From positions 186,001 to 250,000 of the forward strand of contig NZ_JAPWDU010000004.1 of the NCBI RefSeq assembly GCF_027257155.1: 64,000 nt of DNA, read 5' to 3'. The translations under genes were made by a program, and so were the position numbers. The notes under the pieces are model-generated. The model searched no databases. It was given only the letters and a program-made list of their open reading frames with translations, and was not told the origin of the DNA. Positions within the stretch are counted from its first letter, which is position 1. Every line of letters starts with the position of its first letter. The DNA is from Cerasicoccus sp. TK19100. GTDB lineage: Bacteria > Verrucomicrobiota > Verrucomicrobiia > Opitutales > Cerasicoccaceae. Below are positions 25,720 to 36,700 of this stretch, in pieces.

Positions 25720-26538
25720 TTAGCGGCGTCGACGACGCAGGAAGACGCCCAAGCCAACCAATGCGCCAAAGATCATGGCGTAAGTCGAGGGCTCTGGAAC
25801 AACCGTCTGCAACTGCACATTGTCGAGCGAGAACAAGGTCGCATCGGTTGTGTCAATGTTACTGGAAAGCGATAAATAGCGGATGCTAGTTGGGTTCGTT
25901 CCGTAAGTATAGCTCATCGACACTGAGCCAGAATCCAAGTCCAACTGGCCACCATCAATATACGCACTGACCACCCAATTGGTCTGAGTCGTGTCTAAAA
26001 GCAGGCGCACTGTGTGCGTGACGTTTTCCGCATAGGCACCTTCGTCATAAAGAATACCAGCCTCCTCTGCGTTCACTAGGGCACCACCACTGCCGCGCAG
26101 ACCGATTGAGGGCGCGCCATACAAACTTGTCGTGTTGCTGCTAATGTGCGTGCGATTTGCGGTCTCACTGGAGTTATTGCTATTGGTAAAACCAATCGAC
26201 ATGAAGTCAGATGGCGTGCTGAAGGCAGAGGTATTAAAGGTCATTTGCGCCGTGATCTCATAGATCGCCGGGTTACTGGCGATGTAGCCCGCGCCTAAAT
26301 CAATCGCTTCATAATGCCCCGAGCCGATGCACGCGCTGTTCACAGCGTTGCTGTTGATCAAAAAGTTATCCGAACCTGCCCAAGTATTGCTGTTAATGTT
26401 GTTAACGTTGGGCGAAGTATTACGGAGCTGTCCATCGGCGCGATCAAAGTTATCGCTGATTAGAACTACGGCAGAAAGCTGAGTGCAAACGGCAAACGCC
26501 AACGAGGTCGTGAGAGTATATTTTAGGGATTTAGACAT
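25720..26538 (-). CDS. PEP-CTERM protein with LamG-like body
   Basis: A 272-residue exported protein. The signal peptide is MSKSLKYTLTTSLAFAVCTQ with cleavage after LSA. The body resembles a concanavalin/LamG-like beta sandwich (ISDNFDRADGQLRNTSPNVN..., WVVSAYIDGGQLDLDSGSVS). The C-terminus is VPEPSTYAMIFGALVGLGVF followed by LRRRRR, a textbook PEP-CTERM signal. It probably binds or belongs to extracellular polysaccharide. It is transcribed alone, between terminators. Confidence 0.87.
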   Translation of the reverse strand: MSKSLKYTLTTSLAFAVCTQLSAVVLISDNFDRADGQLRNTSPNVNNINSNTWAGSDNFLINSNAVNSACIGSGHYEAIDLGAGYIASNPAIYEITAQMTFNTSAFSTPSDFMSIGFTNSNNSSETANRTHISSNTTSLYGAPSIGLRGSGGALVNAEEAGILYDEGAYAENVTHTVRLLLDTTQTNWVVSAYIDGGQLDLDSGSVSMSYTYGTNPTSIRYLSLSSNIDTTDATLFSLDNVQLQTVVPEPSTYAMIFGALVGLGVFLRRRRR

Positions 26539-26583
26539 GGGTGATTTATCTATTAATCATTTTAGCGTGTCAAACCTGTAATC

Positions 26584-26621
26584 AAAAAAAAGCAGCGCAG
26601 GGCGATCGCCTCTACACTGCT
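26584..26621 (-). terminator. Terminator of acs
   Basis: The 31-base near-palindrome at 26591-26621 (AGCAG...CTGCT with G-U pairs in the stem) is followed, on the minus strand, by eight T residues at 26590-26584 (seven A plus adjoining bases on the plus strand). It sits about 30 bp after the acs stop. Confidence 0.85.
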
Positions 26622-26652
26622 TGATCAACAGGTTTTTGGATGATTAACCGAA

Positions 26653-28599
<1,947 letters not shown>

Positions 28600-28797
28600 A
28601 AATGAGTAACGAGTATTTGGGGTTCAGGCCACAATCAGCAGCCGTGGATAAACTGAAGCAGTCAGTAAAAGGGAATCCCGCCAGCAGGCAATAGCGGGAT
28701 TAGAAATTATTCGTGTAATGATAAGCCAGGAGGTGGGCTGACATCAGGTGGCGGCCGATGTCCCACTGCACTTGAGGGAGGAGGGAGGCAGCGGGGA
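28600..28797. other. Gap upstream of acs
   Basis: No ORF, RNA or clear repeat seen; it should contain the acs promoter. The remainder of the gap (28798-28924) is the structured repeat and terminator listed separately. Confidence 0.5.
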
Positions 28798-28924
28798 GGC
28801 TTGTCTGGAGACTGCGCCCTACCCTTTAAAATGAAAAGGCCGACGTTAAAACGTCGGCCTTAAAAGTTATTTGCCTCTCTTTGCCCAATGGGCAAACACT
28901 CCGGTCCAGCCGGAGGCTGGTGCC
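28798..28924 (-). repeat. 3'-end structured repeat, copy 2, with insertion
   Basis: Reading on the minus strand from the stop of the 28925 gene, this carries the same ACCAGCCTCCGGCTGGACCGG-like hairpin as at 25381. A hairpin TTTGCCC-ATT-GGGCAAA follows, then an extra segment of about 55 bp containing a terminator, then GGTAGGGCGCAGTCTCCAGA and CAAGCC. The outer parts match copy 1 closely. Confidence 0.8.
28836..28861 (-). terminator. Terminator of the acidic membrane protein gene
   Basis: Perfect stem AAGGCCGACGT (28836-28846) and ACGTCGGCCTT (28851-28861) with a four-base loop. On the minus strand it is followed by TTCATTTTAAA. It lies within the second copy of the 3'-end repeat. Confidence 0.85.
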
Positions 28925-30094
28925 CTAGGCCTGCTTCTTATCCGTGCCGGCTTCTTCCTCGTCGTCGTCTTCGAGCTGGTCGTAGAAGTCTTCGAGGTAG
29001 TCGACGTTTTCGTCGATGTCTTCATCGCGCTCATCGAAGTCGGGGCGGTCGAAGTCGTCGTCTTCCCACTCAGGGGCAAGGTAGATCACGGCCGGCATTG
29101 GCTCGGTAATTTCGGCAATACGGCGGCTACGGAGATTGATGGGGAGCGTTGTGTTGAAGCGCTCGAAGAGCACCAGCACGGAGTCTTCGTGCGTGTTGCA
29201 CATGTCCTCGAAATCGGCGAAATACTTTTGGTTGCCCTCGTCACCGGAGTCGACGAAGGACTCGATGATTTCCGGCAGGTCGGAAAGCTGGATCTTGCTG
29301 TGCAAGGCGAAGATGCGCTCCTGCCCGGCCTTGACCTCGGCATTTTCGTTGTCCTTCAGGTAAGCTTGGACGCACTTAACGATCAGCTCGTCGGCTTCCT
29401 TGCGCTTGGAGACGTGGAACTCCTGGCTGAGGCTTTCGTCCTTGAAGGCCTTCTTCACCTCCGGGGAAACGCGCGGGAGGGTCGGGCCGTTCCAGTTGTC
29501 CGCGTATTCAATGTCGCTGTCGCCTTCGCTGCCCCAATCATCATCGTCGTCCTCGCTCGAACGGCGGTCGACCATCTTCTTGGGCTTAGCTTCGGCTTCT
29601 TCCTGCTGGGCCTTAACGCCGGCGGAAAATTCGTCTTCCTCGCTGGTCACGCCAATGGAGTCGAGGTCGGCGGAACCGGAGGGTTCGATGTCCCATGCGT
29701 CGTCATCGCCCCACTCGTCTTCCTCTTGGACAACGGGCTTTTTGGCAACCGGCTCCACCTTCTTGGGAGCGGGCTCAGCCTTCTTGGGCTCTTCTTTCTT
29801 AGCAGGCTCTGCCTTGGCGGCGGGAGCAGCGGCCTTAACCGGCTCGGCCTTGGTCGGAGCTGCCTTTTCCACCGGCTTCGCCTTGAGCGGGCTGGAAACC
29901 TCGGCCTTTTTCTCCGCGGGCTTGGCGGGTGCCTCAGAGGTGGCTGCCTTGGAGCCGCCGTAATTGGGATTTCGCTCAACAAGAGGTCGTGCGCCACCCT
30001 GATTCTTGGGCTTGCGTGTCAAAATGAAGAGCGCAACCGCGAGAGCCGCAATCACGACTCCTACGATAATGGCAATGATAGGTGCGTTTTGCAT
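28925..30094 (-). CDS. Acidic membrane-anchored protein of unknown role
   Basis: A 389-residue protein. One membrane segment (about 5-25, IIAIIVGVVIAALAVALFIL) precedes a low-complexity Lys/Ala/Pro/Glu linker (45-125) and very acidic stretches (EDEWGDDDAWD, SSEDDDDDWGS). A folded helical domain lies at about 205-335 (SPEVKKAFKDESLSQEFHVS...). The tail is again highly acidic and ends EEEAGTDKKQA. The basic residues after the membrane segment place the bulk in the cytoplasm. I do not recognise the domain. It is monocistronic. Confidence 0.75.
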   Translation of the reverse strand: MQNAPIIAIIVGVVIAALAVALFILTRKPKNQGGARPLVERNPNYGGSKAATSEAPAKPAEKKAEVSSPLKAKPVEKAAPTKAEPVKAAAPAAKAEPAKKEEPKKAEPAPKKVEPVAKKPVVQEEDEWGDDDAWDIEPSGSADLDSIGVTSEEDEFSAGVKAQQEEAEAKPKKMVDRRSSEDDDDDWGSEGDSDIEYADNWNGPTLPRVSPEVKKAFKDESLSQEFHVSKRKEADELIVKCVQAYLKDNENAEVKAGQERIFALHSKIQLSDLPEIIESFVDSGDEGNQKYFADFEDMCNTHEDSVLVLFERFNTTLPINLRSRRIAEITEPMPAVIYLAPEWEDDDFDRPDFDERDEDIDENVDYLEDFYDQLEDDDEEEAGTDKKQA

Positions 30095-30365
30095 GGAAAG
30101 GACGAGAAATCTGACAGCTGGGAGTAGTGAAATTGGCGCGAAGTTTCACCAAGATCAATACTTTAGGGGGTTCTTTTTAAAGTTTCGAGTTTGGCAGAAA
30201 AATTAAGGGTGGAGTAGCACAGCTTGTGCCGCAAACTGATGGCCTCAAGGAATAAATCGACCATCGGTGATTTAACCTTTGAAAGCTTTAATTTACGATC
30301 GAGGGTAAAGTATAGAACTTTTTTGCTGAATTTGCCGCCCTAAGAGAGGGTTTTATTTTATTTTT

Positions 30366-31448
30366 ATGCAGACCGAGGAATTCAACTACCCGCTTCCTGA
30401 AGAGCTGATCGCCCAGGCACCGGCAGACCGCCGTGACCACTCCCGGCTAATGGTCGTTAACCGCCAAAGCCGCGAAATCACCCACGCGCACTTTCACGAC
30501 CTGCCTGACTTCCTCCCGGCCAGCCGCATCTTTCGCAACAACGCCTGCGTCTTCCGCGCAAGGCTGCCCGCGCGGCGCCCAACCGGCGGTGCCGTCGAGT
30601 GCCTGCTGCTCCACCCCGCCGAGAAGCCCTGGGAATTCTGGTGCCTGCTCAAGCCCGGCCGACGCCTCCCCGAGGGCACGACCTTTGGCGTGGAAAACGT
30701 CTTTAGCGCCGAAGTCGTTGAAAAACGCATCGACGGCGAGAACCGCGTGCGCTTCACCCCGCTGGCCGGGCAGGACAGCGTGACCGCCATTGCTGAGCAG
30801 GCGGGTAACCTCCCCCTGCCCCCCTACATTGAACAAGCGCGCAAAGAGGCCGACGCCGCCAAGGACTGGTCGGACTTCGACCGCGAGCGCTACCAAACCG
30901 TATACGCCGACCCGGCACGCAAGGTAGCCGCCGCCGCACCCACCGCCGGCCTGCACTTTACTCCGGCGCTCATTGAGCAGCTCAAGGGCGCGGGCTCAAC
31001 GTTTCACGACGTCACCCTGCACGTCGGGCTGGACACGTTTCGCCCCATCAACGTCGATCGAATCGAAGACCACGAGATCCACCGCGAGTTTTACGAGATC
31101 GCCGAATCAACCCGGCAAGCGCTTGCCGCCAATACCGGCGGACCCCGGGTCGCCGTTGGCACGACGTCCCTGCGTGCGGTGGAAGACTACGCCCGCAAGG
31201 CACCCGGCGAAACCGGCCCTTTTGCCGCCGAGGCCGACATTTTTATATACCCGCCGGCGCAGTTCCAGCTCGTCGACAGCCTGATCACCAATTTCCACCT
31301 GCCCAAGTCCACCCTACTCTGTCTGGTGAGCGGTTTTTTAACGCCCGGCAGCCTCGACGGAATTAAATGGTTGAAGGAGCTCTACCGGGAAGCTATCTCC
31401 CTGCGGTATCGATTTTATAGCTATGGCGACGCAATGCTACTTATCTAA
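30366..31448 (+). CDS. queA: tRNA queuosine ribosyltransferase-isomerase
   Basis: Transfers and isomerises the ribosyl moiety of S-adenosylmethionine onto preQ1 in tRNA, giving epoxyqueuosine. The 360-residue length matches the family. It has the characteristic N-terminus FNYPLPEELIAQAPADRRDH, the central AAPTAGLHFT and the C-terminal TNFHLPKSTLLCLVSGF. It stands alone, with 271 bp upstream in which I see no riboswitch or repeat. Confidence 0.97.
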   Translation: MQTEEFNYPLPEELIAQAPADRRDHSRLMVVNRQSREITHAHFHDLPDFLPASRIFRNNACVFRARLPARRPTGGAVECLLLHPAEKPWEFWCLLKPGRRLPEGTTFGVENVFSAEVVEKRIDGENRVRFTPLAGQDSVTAIAEQAGNLPLPPYIEQARKEADAAKDWSDFDRERYQTVYADPARKVAAAAPTAGLHFTPALIEQLKGAGSTFHDVTLHVGLDTFRPINVDRIEDHEIHREFYEIAESTRQALAANTGGPRVAVGTTSLRAVEDYARKAPGETGPFAAEADIFIYPPAQFQLVDSLITNFHLPKSTLLCLVSGFLTPGSLDGIKWLKELYREAISLRYRFYSYGDAMLLI

Positions 31449-31564
31449 AAGCTTGGCTTGGGGAGATTTTCCCTATGACATACCGGGCGATATTGCCTAT
31501 TCCGCCAGGAAAAGCGTTAAAGGTGTGATTTTAAAGGGAATAAACCAAAACTTAGCCGACTCGC

Positions 31565-32062
31565 ATGTCTGAAAACCCGGATATAGACTTCCGCCAACTA
31601 GTGGCCGACTACTACCAGCCACTGTACCGGTTCGCCTATAGCCTTGCGAAGAATGAAGATGAAGCATGCGACCTCACCCAGCAGACCTTCGTGGTCTACG
31701 CCGAAAAAGGCGACTCCCTCCGGGACTCCGGCAAGGTTAAGTCATGGCTGTTCACCACGCTCTACCGTGAGTTTCTCCGTATCCGCCGACGCGGTGCCAC
31801 CATGTCCGTCCAAGAGCCGGAAATTATCGAAGCCGAAGCACCCGCCGTCGACCCCGGCCTCGTCAACAAGCTTGACGGGCGAAGCGCTGTGGAAGCTCTT
31901 GAAAAAATCGAGGAGACTTACCGCGAGCCCCTCATCCTCTTCTACCTCAAAGACCTTAGCTACAAGGAAATCGCCGACGTGCTCGACATCCCGATCGGCA
32001 CCGTCATGTCCCGCCTTTCGCGCGGCAAGATTCAGCTGAAAAAAGCACTACTCAGCGCCTAA
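31565..32062 (+). CDS. ECF-type RNA polymerase sigma factor
   Basis: A 165-residue sigma-70 family factor of the ECF type. Region 2 is at about 8-80 (YQPLYRFAYSLAKNEDEACD, then TLYREFLRIRRR). Region 4 is at about 108-160 (LEKIEETYREPLILFYLKDL, SYKEIADVLDIPIGTVMSRL). Region 3 is absent, as expected. The next gene begins 20 bp downstream and encodes a single-pass membrane protein in the usual anti-sigma position. Confidence 0.93.
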   Translation: MSENPDIDFRQLVADYYQPLYRFAYSLAKNEDEACDLTQQTFVVYAEKGDSLRDSGKVKSWLFTTLYREFLRIRRRGATMSVQEPEIIEAEAPAVDPGLVNKLDGRSAVEALEKIEETYREPLILFYLKDLSYKEIADVLDIPIGTVMSRLSRGKIQLKKALLSA

Positions 32063-32082
32063 CTCTCTCAACGAAGACATCC

Positions 32083-33045
32083 ATGGACATCAATAAGATC
32101 AAAGAACGCTTGGCCGCCCTCCGCGCCGAGGACCTCGACCCCGAGGATCCCGAAATCGGAGAGCTGCTCATGCTGGTTGAGGAAGACCTTGAACTGGCAG
32201 AGTGGTTTGCGCAGGAGCAGGTCTTTGATCAGGCATTCGCCGAGAAACTCCAGGAAATCACGCCGCCCGCCGATCTGGATGAGCGCATTATCGCGGCCAT
32301 GGAAAAGACGCAGTCCGGCGACACGCCGCCCGTCCCCGCCGCCACCGGCAACCAGCCCACCGAATCCCAGCCCATTAAGGTACCTGTCGCGAAAGAACCC
32401 GTTCCGGAAGAAGACGACAGCAAAGTTACCGAGTTTTCGACCGACGTCCCCACCCAACCCATTTCCACCGTCGAGGCCGACAAGGAACCCGAAGAACCGG
32501 CCAACTGCACCGCGGTACCATTTAACCCCGCCTCGACCAAACGCCCTTGGTGGCAGAACCCGAGCCTCATCTCCGCCGCCGCAGCCGTCATCCTGCTGCT
32601 CGTCGTCGGGGTGACGATGTTCAACGGCCCCGAGCTACAAGCCTCGGAAGATCTGAACCAGTTTTACGAAGACATCAGCAAGCACCATAGCTCACACCCC
32701 GACCTGAGCCTTGAGTCCGCCGACCTGAGCGAGATCAACAACTACCTGGAGCAGCAGGGCGCGCCCACGGCCAAGCGCCTGCCGCCCAATATCGATATGC
32801 TGCCCGAAGTCGGTTGCTCCGTCATGCAGTGGGGCGGCCGCGTGGTTTCCGTGATCCGTATGAACGAAGATGAAAGCGTCGATGTTTACATCGTCCACTC
32901 AGACCTCTTCCCGGACTTTTCCAGCAAGCCTCAGCCCCAGACCGTGACGCTCGACCAGATCGTCGTCCTTGGCTGGTCCGACGGCGACCTGCTCTACTTC
33001 CTCGTCCGCAGTGGCGACATCCACGAGATCGAGAGCCTGCTGTAG
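32083..33045 (+). CDS. Membrane protein in anti-sigma position
   Basis: A 320-residue protein with a cytoplasmic N-terminal region (about 1-155: helical, then Pro/Thr/Glu-rich), one membrane segment at 161-180 (SLISAAAAVILLLVVGVTMF) and a periplasmic C-terminal domain. The zinc anti-sigma motif HxxxCxxC is absent. Placement 20 bp after an ECF sigma gene and the topology support an anti-sigma role. The periplasmic part (MLPEVGCSVMQWGGRVVSVI) resembles a domain seen in other sigma-linked membrane proteins of this phylum. Function is inferred from position. Confidence 0.75.
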   Translation: MDINKIKERLAALRAEDLDPEDPEIGELLMLVEEDLELAEWFAQEQVFDQAFAEKLQEITPPADLDERIIAAMEKTQSGDTPPVPAATGNQPTESQPIKVPVAKEPVPEEDDSKVTEFSTDVPTQPISTVEADKEPEEPANCTAVPFNPASTKRPWWQNPSLISAAAAVILLLVVGVTMFNGPELQASEDLNQFYEDISKHHSSHPDLSLESADLSEINNYLEQQGAPTAKRLPPNIDMLPEVGCSVMQWGGRVVSVIRMNEDESVDVYIVHSDLFPDFSSKPQPQTVTLDQIVVLGWSDGDLLYFLVRSGDIHEIESLL

Positions 33046-33094
33046 GCCGATCTAAACTCATCGGAGTTGGGGTCCCGCCAAGGGACATTCACAC

Positions 33095-33339
33095 TGAGCG
33101 CCAAAGGCACGGTCTCATATTAGCCTAGGGTCAGCGTAAGTCGCAGGGCGACTGGAGCGCAGCCCTAGGTATTGCCAAAAATCAGTCGCCTGAGCCCTGA
33201 AGGGGCGGCCGCAAGAAGCATGATGAAGCCGTGCTTTCAGCACTCCAATAATGAGTGGATCACTATTCCCAGGGCTGCGCTTCTTCGCTACGCTCCTCGC
33301 TTACCCTAGGCTAATATGAGACCGCACCTTTGGTGCTCA
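33095..33339. repeat. Inverted-repeat element, about 245 bp
   Basis: Outer 40-bp arms at 33095-33134 and 33300-33339 (both containing GGTCTCATATTAGCCTAGGG or its complement) match at about 36 of 40 positions. The complementarity continues more loosely inward (GCGCAGCCCT at about 33155-33165 and AGGGCTGCGC at 33271-33280). The centre has GCCCTGAAGGGGC-type palindromic sequence. No transposase is encoded. It is most like a non-autonomous MITE or REP-pair element. Confidence 0.8.
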
Positions 33340-33438
33340 TTTTCATGGACTTATGGTAATCCAGCTTGAGGCTGATACATTAATCTTGAATATCCGTTGA
33401 CCTACCAACCGAAGCAACTGAGCCAAAATAAGAAAGCC

Positions 33439-33599
33439 CTATGCTGTGTTGTCGAAAAGCCTACTGGGGCTTTTTGAAAAAGACCTATGCTGTGTTTTGG
33501 AAAAAGCACCACTGTTGTTTCCTCAACATAGCCACTGTTGTTGCTCCGACATAGCCACTGTTGTCGACGCAACACAGCCTCGGGTGTTTTTCGCGGACT
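33439..33599. repeat. 23-bp-periodic repeat tract
   Basis: Units recur every 23 bp. CTATGCTGTGTT starts at 33439 and 33485 (46 apart), CCACTGTTGT starts at 33509, 33532 and 33555, and AACAYAG/GACATAG starts at 33525, 33548 and 33571. A TGTT core keeps the 23-bp phase through six of seven units. The tract ends about 175 bp before the giant gene's start. It could bind a regulator at multiple sites; it is not CRISPR-like because the conserved part is only 10-12 bp. Confidence 0.75.
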
Positions 33600-33774
33600 C
33601 TGGGGCACGATTTTGCGCGCAAGCCGCGGGCTTCAATCGCGATGTCCGCAGACAGTCGTTTTTTATCCGATAGAATAATTAGAGATCGACCTGATGCAGA
33701 AAGAATGAGAAAATAGGGATACAAACCCATCCATCAAATGGGATGAACAACCCTTCAACTGCAGCCAGCCTCCA

Positions 33775-36700
33775 ATGATGGAAAATCGTATCTTAGCCCA
33801 TCGCTCAACTTTCTCCAGCAGCGCCCGGAGAATCTCCATTTCTTGCTCCCTCGGTTGCCTGATGATACCAGCCTGGCTTCTGGCAACAGACCCCTATCTG
33901 GCCAGCGGCTTCAAAGTAACGCTGGATACCAGCACGACCCCGCCCAACATCACTGCAACCGGCTCGGTGAGCGGGACGGTTACGCAGCCCAGCTACATTC
34001 AGGCCATCGAAAGCCTGGAGTTCCAGCAGGTGACTCTGAGCTCGAATTCCACGCTGGCCTCGTTCACTGATTCCACGGATGCCAGCACCGCCAAAGGCTA
34101 CTTCATCGGACTGCTTTCGCAGGATTATTCTCTTACCTTCGATAACCATGGCGACCTGAGCTATAGCATCAGCACCTCGCCATCGAATCTTGAAAATAGC
34201 TTCCTCCAAAGCCTGGGTGCCGTCTCCGCCGGGCAGCAGTTGTTGTCACCGCCGGATCAGGATGGTGCCAGCTTGGCCGTCACCGTCAACCATTACGGGA
34301 GCATCAAGCTCGACAGCACACTCAATGAATACGCGCTGGAAACGGAAGGCTATCAACCGGTGGTCAGCGGACTGGTCGTCTACTCCGCGACCTATGCGGA
34401 CGGCCTGGCACCCAGCGAAGTAAAAGTGACGACCTATGAAGGCAGCGATATCCAAGTCACCAGCACCGGCGAGGAGGCCACGGGTGGCATCACGGCGGGC
34501 AGTTTTTTCAATGCATCCACCAACAATCAGGCACAGACGAACAACCCGGTTGAGGTCGTACATGGCGGCTCGATAACAGCCGACGTTAACTTCGGTGCCG
34601 GCATTTCGGCCAGCTCCACCGGTGCGCCTTTTTCCAGCAGCGATGCCTACACTGCCGTTGGCAATGACGTGCACGTCACGGTGTCGGACACCGGCAAAAT
34701 CGCCGTCAACACGCAGGACAACACCCAGTCCAACATCGGTGTGGGCGTGCTCGCCGTGAGCGACGGCTTCGTCCCGGAAACGGCCAAGTCCGACACCAAC
34801 ATTACCGGTGGCGCGGTCAAGGTCACGCTGGAGCAGGCATCCGAGCCGTCGGACACTTCCTCCACGCTCCAGGTTGGCAACGACAACACCAAGCTGGGCA
34901 TCGGCGTGCTCGCCATCAGCTCTGGCAGCGGCGGCGGGCTCAGCCTCTACAGCGAATCGCTCGTTTCCAGCAAGGGCAACGACGGCAGCGGCGGCGCAGT
35001 CACGGTGGACAGCAGCCGGGCCATTGAAACCAAGGGTGAGATGTCCATTGGCATCGCGGCGCTGAGCTTGGGCGGGCAAAACGCGGTCACCACCGTGAGC
35101 TCCAGCAGCACCGGCATTGCGAGCGTTGGCAACGTCGACTCCGACTTCGCCCCCGGCGGCGGCGACACCGTGAAAGTTACCCTCAACGAAGGTGGCGACA
35201 TCACCACGCTGGGCACGACGGCGCACGGCGTGGTGGCCATCAGTGCCAGCGGCGGCGGCCTCGTCGTCAATGAATTTGAGCAAAGCATCCAATCGCCGGA
35301 CCTGTCGTCCTCCTCCGGCACCCAGTTGGGAGATGCCTCGGGCGCATCCAGCAGTGACAAGGGCAAAGGCAAAGCCGGCGGCACCATCGAAGTCGTCAAC
35401 AACGCCACGATCACCACGGGCGACGGCACCGGCAAAGGCGTGGCGTCCATTGGCGTGGTCGCCCAGTCGATCGGCGGCGGGGGTGGCTCCGCGGGCGGCA
35501 AGCACGCCTCGCTTTTTGTTGGCGGCTCGGGTGATGCAGGCGGGGCCGGCGGCGCAGTCGGCATCGAGCAGGGAAGCAAGGGTGTAGTCCAAACCAACGA
35601 CGCCCACTCTGTCGGTATTCTGGGCCAGTCCGTTGGCGGCGGCGGGGGCAACGGTGCCAACGCCGAGGGCCTCTTCATTGCCATTGGCGGCAAGGGCGGT
35701 GAAGGCGGCGAAGGTGGTAACATCGCAGCGGATCTCGATGGCCAGGTAACGACCAAGGGGGACTTTGCCAGCGGCGTCATCCTGCAAAGTGTGGGCGGTG
35801 GCGGCGGCCACGGCGGCAACAGCACGGCCTGGGGCAAATACGTCTCCCTCGGCATTGGCGGCAGCGGGGGCAAAGGCGGCACGGGCGGCGACGTCGTGGC
35901 CTACGTCGATAGCGACGCCACCATTACGACCGCGGGTAAGGACTCCTCCGGCCTGCACCTTCAGTCCATCGGCGGAGGCGGTGGCACGGGCGGCACGGTG
36001 ACCAGCAAGGAAGACGGCTCGACCTTTACCATTGCCACCGCCATCGGCGGCAGTGGCGGCGTGAGCGGCGATGGCGGCGACATCATTGCCGGTAACGCCG
36101 GCACGATCAAGCTGACCAACGCCAGCGGCAATGCCAGCGCCCTTTATGCCCAGTCCATCGGCGGCGGCGGCGGCCACGGCGGCTCCACCACCGCCAAATC
36201 GCATGACGACGGTGGCGACCCCGAGGACCTCAATGTCGACATGACGCTCAGCATCGGCGGCTCCGGCGGTGCCTCGGGCCACGGCGGGGACATCGCCCTG
36301 GAAAACACGGGCAACCTCAGCGTCGCGGGTGACCTCGGCGTCGGCATGTTCGCCCAGAGCATCGGCGGCGGTGGCGGCGCGGGCGGTAAGTCTTCCCTCG
36401 CGGCCTCACTCAAGGACGCCACCGGCGACTATGCCCAGTTCAACCTTTCGGCCGGCGGCAGTGGCGGCCACGGGGGGAACGGCGGCGACGTTGCCCTGGT
36501 CAATGGCAGCATTACCCGCAAAGAGGCGTTGATCACCACGACCGGCCATTCCTCCATCGGCATCCTCGGGCAGTCCGTGGGCGGCGGCGGCGGCCACGGC
36601 GGCAGTGGCAATGTGGATGTCGACGACAAAGACCCCGACGACGACGATGGCGGCGACAGCGGCGCGGCCACTGGCGGGGATGACGACGAAAAGCCACAGG

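Larger units (their letters stand above)
33046..33774. other. Long non-coding region before the giant gene
   Basis: This 729-bp gap contains a long inverted-repeat element (33095-33339) and a 23-bp-periodic tract (33439-33599), described separately. The last 170 bp should hold the promoter of the giant gene. Short ORFs on both strands across the tract are translations of the repeats and shift frame every unit, since 23 is not a multiple of three. Confidence 0.7.

Noticed and set aside
33439-33599. CRISPR array or repeat peptide gene
   Set aside because: The conserved part is 10-12 bp in a 23-bp unit, and 23 is not a multiple of three, so neither a CRISPR nor a translated repeat fits.
33402-33673. 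Short ORFs on both strands over the 23-bp tract
   Set aside because: They change reading phase through the repeats, have skewed composition and no start signal.
34246-36282. 678-codon open frame antisense to the giant gene
   Set aside because: It arises from the Gly-rich codon pattern of the giant gene; the translation is Ala/Gly/Asp low complexity with no family pattern.
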